Below are positions 44,201-55,100 of a stretch of DNA of 64,000 nt, piece after piece (within the stretch, counting starts at the first letter, position 1; the number at the start of each line of letters is the position of its first letter). A program made the position numbers and the translations under genes. The notes beneath the pieces are model-generated. The model had not been told where the DNA came from, searched no databases, and saw only the letters and a program-made list of their open reading frames with translations. The stretch lies in the NCBI GenBank assembly GCA_951812925.1, contig OX638370.1, forward strand, positions 109,506,897-109,570,896, read 5' to 3'. Source of the DNA: Calliopum simillimum (Eukaryota > Arthropoda > Insecta > Diptera > Lauxaniidae).

Positions 44201-46047
44201 TTTCATAAACAAATTAAAAATCAAATAACTTCTCTGTGCGTTAGACAAATTTTTATGTTAACTTGCTAAGCATCAATCATTTATAATTTTATACCCATAG
44301 GGAAAAAATATGTATGTTAATCGAATTGGTTTCATCACAGTGATAAGTTTTGTATAGGCAACCAATTTGATATACAAACATTTTCCTTTAGCCAAGCAAA
44401 CTAAGATGAGTGATACTTAACTTGATAGTCTTGAGATTGTCTTCATATATTGAGAATTCAACTAATGACCTATCCATCTCAATTTTTTCGAAATTTCCAG
44501 TTGGGTTTACAGATTTTTATAAAACTTCACAGAGCGGTTCTAAGTGCTCAGTATGGAGACCTCTATCGGTCATGCTAAAAAAAAAATTTTTCCACGTCAT
44601 TTTCTATTATTCATCACCTTAACTTCCTTCTATGTTATTGGAAAATCTAATCTTAAATACTTATGGGTATATGCCATAAATAAAATGCAATAAGCTTCCT
44701 TTTAACATACATAGCTCTCCATATTTATTTCCAATCCCATATGGTATTGTTGCAGCATTTCTTTCACAGTCAGATAAAATAAAATTTTTTTTGTTTTCTT
44801 GCAAAACACTTCCTGCAAAGTAATTGCGCAACTTCTTGGTACATCATTGCTGTAGCCGTAACCAACATTTCATCGATGCTGTTCATTTGACCGCAAATGA
44901 AGCCACTTCCGTATCCGCTTTATACCAAGAGCGCATTATATTTGTATGGGGCGTTGAAAGAAAAGTCTGAAATCTCTGGTTTTTGTGTGAATTTTATGTT
45001 GCAACATCAACAGAATTTTGTAAAGCAACAAAAGCGTGTTTATCTGTGTGTGAGCGCGCTTGTGTGTGTATTAATGCTGCTTAAATTATTCCCATAAGTT
45101 TAGTAAATGAAATGCTTAAAGCAAAGCAGCAATTTGGCAGCATGCATTATTTTACACTTTCATTTTCACATGACGCATTCGCATGTTGCTCACACTTTCT
45201 GCTGTTGCTACAATTTTTTATTCAATTTATTTTGTTGGCAGCGAATTTTTCGTTTTTTGCTTATTTTTGGCTTACATGGCTATGCATGTGTGTGTGTAGT
45301 CTTATGTGCTTATTTTTAGTCTCGCTTGTTTATGTCTACACTTGAGCTTAAATCCTTGCTATCGCTATATTTCCCTTGTTCTCCCCTATGGTACAGCGAC
45401 AAGCAACATACACAGAGCAGCATGAATGTTGTTACATACGTTTACTACTATATAAGTAGTATTTGTAGTAGTGTTGTTGCTATTGGTGTTTTTTTGCTGC
45501 TAGTGTGCTGTTGCTCCGATGCAGCAGTGAAAGTTAAACCTTTCATCCTGTTTCAACGTCAAGCTTTCACAAGTGCACGAAGAGCAAAAATGGAAAAAAA
45601 TGTTATGAAAATTTCATTGCTAAAGTTCGAAATTAAATTTCACTTTGCTTTGTCTTTAGTTGAAGGGAGATGGGGGGAGCATTTTTTGTTGCAAACTTAA
45701 TAAACTTAAGGGCAAAGAAATTTGCTCAGTTCAATTTGTTTATTTTATCTTAAATGTAAATAATTTTGACAAATTCAAACCGCTCAATAAGTGCAAAACT
45801 TTGTACTTACTACATGGAGCTTAAACTATTTATAGCTCGCAAGCTATTAAAGGTATTTTGATGAAATTTGGTTAACAATTTCCTAACAATTTCGTATGTT
45901 TCTTGAAGATTTTCCTTGCTCAATTTTAAGGGCCAATTTTCAGAATTGTATTGCTACATTACTTATTATTATAAAGCTCTTCGCTAGACAAACAAAGGAC
46001 ACTGGACATAAATCTATTGACTTAATCTTTTCTTTCTTCTCTTGCAG
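44201..46047. other. Probable intron or upstream DNA of FLVCR; no exon found
   Basis: The next confirmed exon starts at 46048 after a good acceptor. I looked for an upstream exon ending in the family sequence FGNQ before a GT and did not find one. Open frames at 45107-45700 are hydrophobic but show no FLVCR similarity. Confidence 0.45.
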
Positions 46048-46186
46048 CTTGGTGTTGCCATTGGTTTTGTGCTGCCACCCATTTTAGTTGGAAATGGAAG
46101 CATTGAAGAAATTGGCGCTGATCTACAATGGATGTTCTATTATGTTGCAGGCTTAACAACGGTCTTAGTTATCTTAATGGTTTTGT
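46048..46186 (+). CDS. FLVCR: FLVCR exon encoding GVAIGFVLPP helix
   Basis: The acceptor CTTGCAG precedes 46048 and the donor GTAAGT follows 46186. It begins in phase 0 with LGVAIGFVLPPILVGNGSIE, continues WMFYYVAGLTTVLVILMVL and ends with one base of a split codon. It covers about two membrane helices in the middle of the transporter. Confidence 0.9.
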
Positions 46187-49100
46187 GTAAGTATTAGAAT
46201 TTACTTTACTACAATTGCAGTTTTTTTTTTGTTGTTATTTCTTGTTGTTGCTGTTATTGGCTTAATCTTACAACGAGGGTATATTTACTTTTTCCTTGCA
46301 TTTCGAACGAATAGAAAAAGAAAAATTAAGTCAAAAAATAGCAAAGTCGGTCTCTTAAAATCAATATTACGAGAAAAAGCAGCAAGATTATTTAATCGAA
46401 TTTAAAAATCTAGCTACTTACATTACTAAAAGCAACATATTATACTCTCTTGAAACTAACCAATAAAGTGATTCACTGAACCCCAGGCCCGTGCACACGG
46501 GAGGTGTTTTGGGGGTTCAAACCCCCCCAGAAAGATATTTTACCCATATATAACGGTACAAATCAAGTGTTTAGTATAGTACACCCTTGTTTTTTTGCAT
46601 TAAAACCCCCCCCCAAGAGCAAATCCAGCGCACGGTGCTGCTGAACCCTAAGACGTAATAGACCAAAAATCACCTGAAGAAAGTCTGAAAAGTTGTAGGG
46701 AGAAGTAAGAGTCATTGCAATAGGTCGATGAAGGCGATTAATTTTGGCCCAAAAAATATCCAAATGTATACTAGACTAGTTCAAATTTGTATGAAAAACA
46801 AAATTTTGCTTGGAATTGCGCTACCACGACACCAAAATATTTTCGTTGAGGTCCTGAATATAAAAAAATTTTGTGGTTTAAAATTTAAAATGTTTTTACC
46901 ATATTCAGGATCACTTTTTGGTTTTTAAAATGGTAAGGGATGCATCAAAGGTTCTCTGAAATGGGCCGAATTTTACATGGTGCTTATTTACATCAAAAAT
47001 AACATTTTTGTGCTGTTGGAGCATGATTCAAAGAAACTTTAAAATTTTAGACCTCCCTAATATAGGGTCAATCTTTGCATAATCAATTAAGATTTGGGTT
47101 GACAATTCGGATTTTTATGAAAATTGGTGAAAAGTTAATATTTGACATACGTATAACTATGGCAAAATTATTTTTGGAAACTCCGAAAAAATCCAAGATG
47201 GCGGCCATATGAAGTCCGATCCAACTTTTAGATACTCAAATGTTTGAAATTTTATATCTCCTCGGATTTTGATCCAATTTGAAAATATGAGCTTTTGAAA
47301 TAAAAATTACACTGAAAAAAAAAATGTTATTTTAAGTGAAAAAAAAATTTTTTCTTTTTTAAGGCCAATTTGGAGACTGGTGCACCCTTTTTATTTTTTT
47401 TAAAAAAATATTTTTATTTAAAAGTAAATTTCATTATAATTATTTACCAACCTTCAAAATTGTGGTATCTTTTACGGTTTTTAAGTTATGCATTTTTGAA
47501 GATGTTTGATGTAGTGTTTATCATGAGCCGTTGGTGCACGTGCCCTACCATACAGGGTTGCCACCGTCCGGACGGTAGTTTTTTTTGGTGGATCCTAGTA
47601 AAATTTTTGTAGAATATTTTAACCCATTTTGACTAAGTTTTTGGAAAAGGAGGTCAAAAAGGCTCATAAAAACGGAATATATTAGGTTAATATGTTCTAG
47701 AAGACCAACATAGAATCAAGCAAGGAAGAATTTTTCAGAACATCTCAACCCATTATATCCCATTTTTAAGGGTCTTTTTGACTACAATTCCGAAAAGTTG
47801 GTTATAATGTGTTAAATTATTCTACAAAAAATTTCACTAGGATCCACCGAAAAAATAAAAAAAAATCGGAGATGTTAACCCAAATCTTAATCGATTACGC
47901 AAAGAGTGCCCCTTATGCTCGTATGAATTGTTGTTACTCCATATATGTGCTGATATGGCACTCAAATGAAGCTTCATTAACAACAAACTGCATAACGATA
48001 ACTGCAACACTACATCATTGCCAATAACAAAAACAATTACAACAAAAATTATGCTCTTTTTTCCTCTTTTGTTGTTCAGTCTTTCAGGATAAGCCACCTA
48101 CACCACCATCTGCTGCACAAGAAGTTGCTCAACCCGGCGCCGAAGTCGAAGTCACTTTCATGCAATCGCTGAAGAATTTAATGTTGAATCGGAATTATGT
48201 GCTGCTGCTGATCTCGTATGGCACGAATGTGGGCGTCTTCTATGCGATTTCAACTTTACTTAATCCGGTGAGTACTGCTGGGCGGAAGTAGAACAGTATG
48301 TGTGTGTGTGCATGTGTGTGTTGAGAAAATAACTGTAATAAAGCCATTCCTACACATGCTTGCACACAGTTGAGCGGATACATATAATAGTGAAAAAAGG
48401 CTTTGTTGTCCTCTGCCTATTGTATTGTGTTCTACTTGGTCAGTTTTTGTTGTTATTTCTCAAATTTCCTTATTTTTCTCGCTCCTTTCAATTACATTTG
48501 ACCTTTTGCATCCTTTTTCTGTTGCTCATTTATTTTCGTATCGCATTTTGTATTCAACTTCAGCTTTCAAATGCTGTTATTGTTGTTATTGTTATTGTGT
48601 TTGTTGTATTTATTTTTAGTGTTATGCTTGTTTTTTGTCTTTCAGGTGGTGCTCAAGTATTATCCCGGCCATGAGGTCGACACGGGACGTATTGGTTTAA
48701 GTATTGTTTTGGCTGGTATGCTGGGCTCAGTGGTATCTGGTGTCATTTTGGATAAAACGCACAAATTTAAGTGAGTACGCACAGAGTGTTTAATGTTAAG
48801 ATTGCATGACTTAAATTCGCTAAAGATCTAGTATGACATGGGAAAAATCGAGAAATATGATGTGTGCAAAATATTCAAAAACAAGTTTTAAAAAAATATC
48901 TTCCAGAAAAAATATATGTATTTGACTTATCAGGAATAAAGTTTGGAAATGTCACAAAATTGACAAAAAAAAACTGTAATGCTCGTAAAATGCTTAAAAA
49001 GTCCAAAAATGTTGAGGAGCTCGAAAAATACCAACATTGAAGAAAGTTTTATTGGAAAAATACTCGTAAATTGGAATGGTGAAGACTCAAAAAAATGTGA

Positions 49101-52100
49101 AAAATACCTTCTTGTCTCTTCACTTAGCATAGAGCCACCACAAAAGTCCTATCTTTTCCCGTGTACATATTTTTTGCTCCAGAGATCATTATACAATAAC
49201 AAAAATTTCAGACAGCCATTGATATGCAAGAGCCATTTTCAGACTCTACCAAATTTTATTTAAACTACAGCTACGAATAATCTTTGATTTAAGCGAAACC
49301 TTTTTAGTTCTATCCGATAGTTTTCGATACTTTCCAGTCACAGTGGCTTAAATGACAATGAAAAGTAGAAACACGCAATGCCAGACATAAAAACAGATCT
49401 TCAAAATGCTACAGATACATTTTGACAAAACAACCTATCTCGAAATTGACAACTTTTCAGGATGCTAAGAAACTGCTTCTCGATAATTTGGCTGAATTTT
49501 GTGTACGCTGCTTCGAATCTTCAATGCATTTTTGCTAACCTTAAACTGTCAGCTGACAAACTGTTTTCTTTTGTTTGGTTGGCACAAATGGGGGCAAATT
49601 CAATTCTTGTGTGGATTATGAAACACTCTTATATCTCTGAAACTAAAAATCATGGAAGCATTATGATTACACCAACTCTACCGCCAATTATTATCTGTGA
49701 AATTTCGGCACCCTGGACCATTTATTTTGGCTTTGGCCGCTATTGAAAGGAGACAAATTCAAAATAGTCTTTTGTTTCTGGGTCCACGTTTGACCCAAAT
49801 CTCTTGCCTCCAAAGCATTTCTTCAGGTTTGAAAGAAAGAAATAGTCACAGTGGGCTGAATCTGGAATAGATAGCAGTTCATAGCCCAATTAAGAGGTTT
49901 TCGCCATGGTAGGATTGCACATGTTTACACCTGCTTATAAAACAGTCCTCTTTTCTTTGCCAAATGCTCGTTTTACTCTTAATTTTTTTCCGAATTTTCT
50001 TAAAAATTTACCTTTTTCTCATACACTTAATCTACAGTAGAGCAGTCATTTTTCAATTTTTGTAATAAAATATTGTTATTAGTATGAATAATGAAATTTG
50101 AATTTTTTAATTTTTCGGCCCGAAAATAGTCTTTGTATGTTATTGCGAGTTATCCTTTTTACAAAGGCTTATAACTGGTAAAGGAGGGATCCAATTGAAA
50201 AATAGTTAAACTAAAGTTTGTTGAGGGTAGTTTTCGCTAATCGTATCCATAACAATAATTGATTTTACTATTTACTGCTTTTTTTATATAGCTTTAAGGT
50301 GACCCACAGTGCGTTGAGCCCATACAAGAAATGGTCAAAAATAGTAGGAGTGGTTAGAGATCGATGAAATTTTGTATTATAAGTAATTTGGGGTCGCTGA
50401 TCTCAAAAATGATCTCAGATTTGTTGTGAACTTTATAGTTTTGCTAAAAACCAGGTATTTAGGACGATTTTCTTAAGCTCCATATATAACGATGATGAAA
50501 AAGAAATGTTTAATGTTAACAACTGAAATATACGTAGTAGAAATAATGTTTTTTGTACTTTTGAGACCATTTGTGTTAATAAAAACAAAAAAAAATTTTC
50601 AACATAAATTTAATATTTCATGCAAATTTTTCCTTTTAAGCATTTTTAAAAAAAAAAAAAAAAAATATTTGTAGGACGAAGTTGGAAAAGTTATTTGCAG
50701 TTCTTGATTATATAGAATCCGTACTAGTAGATTAAAAAATAAATATTTTGGTTTCATTTTATTGATGCAACTACCTGCCGATTGATATTAATATAATTAG
50801 GTTTCGAGTCACAAAAAATTTTGATTTTTGTCCATTAGCCAACGCAGTGTGTGACCCCAAAACAAAGATTTTTGAAGTTTTGTGCAAGGATATATAAGAA
50901 TCCTGACGTGTTACAAAAAAAAATAGTTTAAGAGGTCCCAATGTTTCACAAACTGTTATAAAATAAGAGGACGGAAAATTATGGTTAGACTGGACGAAGA
51001 GTAGGGAATAAAAAAAGGGCCACCACAGATCCTGACACTATCCACTTTCTTATTACTTGAGGTTCAACCTAAAAGAATCTGAACTCTGTTTTCGGTATTC
51101 ATATTTTGCATACTCAAGTCCATCTGGCGCCCACTCTGTAAAAAAATTCATTAAAAATTAACGTTAAATTAAAGAAGTATGCGATAAATTGATTAAAAAA
51201 ATTAGCAACTCGATTGTCGATCAATACATCCTGAACGGAAAAATATACTTTTTATGAGAAATCATTGATTTATTAGAAGTTAAATGGAGGATCTTTATGA
51301 AAAACTTTCATTTTTAGACGAAATATTCAGTTGAACATTTTGAATGAGACAATGAACCAATCCAGCAAAACGTTTAACACCGCTGAATTATCCATACCCA
51401 AATAAAACAAGAACCATCTATTTCCAGTCAGACCATATTTTGCACCAGAAAAGTGTATTAGCCATAATAAAAGGATTTTTTAAGAAACTCTTCCTTGAGA
51501 TGATACTCTTTTGGCTGCCAACTTGTAAAGCGTTTGGCGAGTTTTTTTCGTTATAATTAATAAAAAATTTTTCGTTATATAAAATTACAGACATTTTTTT
51601 GCTTTAAAATATTGCAATTAATTTAATACTAAGCAGCAATTAAACTCTTTGAAAGCAAATAAATAACTTGAATGACTTGCAAATGGCGCTAAGAAAGGCA
51701 ATAAATTTTATAGCACTTTCTACGAACGCATCCTTTTGTTTAATATAAAATCCTTGCGACTAATCTCAGTCACTTTATTCTTACTTACTAAGCAATAGAG
51801 ATTGCATTGTTGTTACACGACAGTTTATGCCCAAATACCCATTTAAATGATTGCGACTGAATGAAATGGCATGGCGACGGCGGGTTAAGCCCGATTTCCG
51901 TTTCCGTATCCGTTGTCATTGTCGTTTCCTTTGCCATTTACCAAGTCATTAAATGCAAATGCTGCGTTCCTTTTGTTTTCAGCCCTCTTTCTGCATCTCG
52001 TTGGCGTCTGCTCTTTTTTGTTGTTCTTTTTTGTTCTTGCATTTTCTTATGACGTGTTTACGCTTCCTCTTCGTATTTATATGTATGCAGTAAACAGTTA

Positions 52101-55100
52101 CATTTGAATTTGCATTCAAATGCGCACACACACTTGTCGAGTAATCTCATGTCGTATCTTTTTTTTCTATCTATTTTATTCAATTTTAATCGACGCTTGG
52201 AATACTGATGTTTTTCCGCTTTAATAAATGCCTGGTTTTTCTTCTTCTTTTTTCTGTTTATCTCCACAGAGAAACAACTTTAATAGTTTATGCCTTTTCC
52301 ATGATAGGCATGTGGGTATTTGCATTTACATTGGATACTGGCCATATCGCTGTTGTTTATGTGACTGCATCATTGTTGGGGTAAGTAAAAAACATCAAGG
52401 ATTATAGTTAATTTTATGTACTTTTAAATATTAAATATATTTGTTAATTTACAGGGTGTTAACGTTAAGGTTACAAGGCTTACGGGAGGTAATATAGGAG
52501 GCTTCGACTAACAAAAAATTGTATGAGAGGAGTTGTCTTAAATGTACTCTTGAGGAGTTATTGGAAAAAACTGATGTTATAAAATGTTTTACAAAAAAAA
52601 AAAAAAATGTGTCTTGAGTCACCCCAACGTTTTTGGGAAAACTTTTTTATAAAAGTTTTAAGCTAATTGTATGAGCTATCTAAAAGTTTATTTGGTTTAT
52701 AAGGTTTCAACAGATTTTGTTAAGTTCTGGATCTTTAAAGTTGATATTTTAAATCTTTTTCCCAATTTTTTGACTTTGGCGACCTTTTTAGTATGAAAAT
52801 GGTCTTATTAACATACCCTTTTATAATTTTTTTAAGAGTTTTCGTTGAATCCCCTTTAATTCGGTAGCACATTTCTTAAACCAATTTTTTGATTTGAGAT
52901 CAGAAAAAAATACTTTCATACAACACCACACGCGTTACTCGCATGCGTTGCGCGGCGCACTGACATTTATCTACATACTATACTGGAGCCTTCAAACGAA
53001 TTGTTCTTGAAAAGTATTTTTTCTGACCTCAAATCAAAAAATTGGTATCACAAATGTACTACCGAATTAAAGGAAATTAAACAAAAATTCCAAAAAAAAA
53101 TTAAGGGGATACCTTTAATCTCGTAAACTCGTAAACCATGAAAAACTCGAAAGTTTACGAGCTTGTTTTCAGGAACACACATTTCTAAAAACGTGTAAGC
53201 AACGTATCATATAATTTAAAAAACATTCAATTCAAATTCAATTTTCAAAACAAAAAATATTTTTTCAATACATTTATCTGACAACAATCGCTCTCGTACT
53301 TTTTCGAGGCAATTTACGCATCGAATTTGCCTCGTAAGTTTTCGAGGCCTGGTAAACTTTTTTTTCATACAAATTTTTAAGTTTTGTTTACGAGGCTCGA
53401 AAGTTTTCGAGGTTTACGTGCTTTTCGAGGCTTTTACGAGTTTAAAGGAATCCCCTTATTATAAAAGGGTATTTTAATATCACCGAAGTCAAAAAGTAGG
53501 AAATTAAATTGATAATATCAACTTTAAAGGTCCAGAACTTTACGAAACTCTTTTAGACCCAATAAGCTCAATGCATTTTTAGAAAGCTGATACAATTCGC
53601 TAAAAGTTTCTCGAAAAAAAAAGTTTTCTCTCAAACATTAGGGTGACCCAAAAATATTTTTTGTAAAAATCAGTTTTATTCTCTATAACTCCTTGGGAGT
53701 ACATTTAAGATCCCTCCTGCTGCAATTTTTTGTTAGTCTTACCCTGCTCTACTACTGCCTCCAAAAAAGGTTCGTCACCTTATCGTTTACACCCTGTATA
53801 ACTTTCAGTAGCTATCAATCAGATGACATTATTAGTTTAAGCTTATTATTTAATGAGGTTTTAGTATAAACATTAGAAAAATTACAAAAAGTTGCTGTGA
53901 TTCTCAACAAATCTATGCGTAAGGTTAACTATAGTATGCTTGTCAAGTTCTTCTGGATGTCGGCAAATTCTTCTGATGATATGATTGTGATGATCAATGA
54001 AACGTAACGTTGAAAGCGACAACCAAGATTCTGATGAATTCTATGGTTTTTGAGTCAGCCGATGACAACAACGTCGGTGTTGAGGAAGTATTGGCAACAC
54101 CCAATAATAATGGACAAAATCAATGCGATACATTGCAAGGAAGGAATGTTGTTACTGAGGAAGATGAGGTATTTTCTTTGAAATTCTAAAAACCCGGAAT
54201 GGATATATTAGGGACAGAAAAACCAATAAAATTAAGAAATCAACTACTTAATTTCAAATCGGCAAGATACAACTTGCGAAATTTTATTTCATATAATGTC
54301 AATAGACCTACGATACAACTACGTCAATGGAAAATATATTGGCGTGGTAAGCAAAGGACCCGAAATGCGTAGCTCTAAACCAGCAAAAGTTTTAGTTTTT
54401 TATATAACGGGAACTACGGATCCCTTGTAAGTAATGCATAGCTAAATTTTTGTTGGCAAAAAACATGTATGTATGTATTCTCCTTTAACTTCTAGGAGGA
54501 GCATAGGGCCAATATGAAATCTCTCCATTTGTCACGATCCCTTGCGATGACTTTGATCTCTTGCCACGATTTTCCCGATTCTTGGATTTCCTTTTCCAAC
54601 GACCTTTTCCAGTTGGTTTTGGGTCTACCACATCCTCTACTGCCTTGTGGATTCCACTCAAGGGCCTGGCGACAAACTTCGCTGTGTGGTTTCCGGAGCA
54701 GCAGATGAATTGTTGCCATTCACAAAATTGGTAATAAAGTCTTTCCAGGATTGCAAAATAAAGCAAAAGATGATATTAGCAGACCAACATCAAGTAAACG
54801 TCAAATTATATAAACTCCTCAGCGAAAGCACTGGCATTGATATGAATGGAATTTATTTCGTCCATAATACTTTCCATATATTAGGATGTTTTAAAAACCT
54901 GCTGCTCACAACACAAATTAAATTTGTTAATAACAGACGTACTTTGGTAGTGCACAAAATATTTATTTTAAAATTGCGTGATAATCCTGGAAGAAACTCC
55001 CGAATGAGTGATGATAATGAAGATACTAAGGAAATTTTTTCAAACAAATTTTTAAATAAAGGTATCCAACATACACAGGAACAATTATTTTTATCAAACG

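Noticed and set aside
45107..45700. Hydrophobic open frames upstream of the first FLVCR exon, considered as missing transporter helices
   Set aside because: They lack FLVCR sequence landmarks and proper splice borders in phase with the exon at 46048.
46505..46530. GGGGGTTCAAACCCCC as a tRNA B-box or tRNA gene
   Set aside because: No A box or cloverleaf; the sequence is an internal palindrome of the hAT-type MITE.
48088..48090. Alternative splice acceptor CAG at 48085-48087
   Set aside because: Using it would form a TGA stop across the junction; the TTCAG ending at 48079 keeps the frame.
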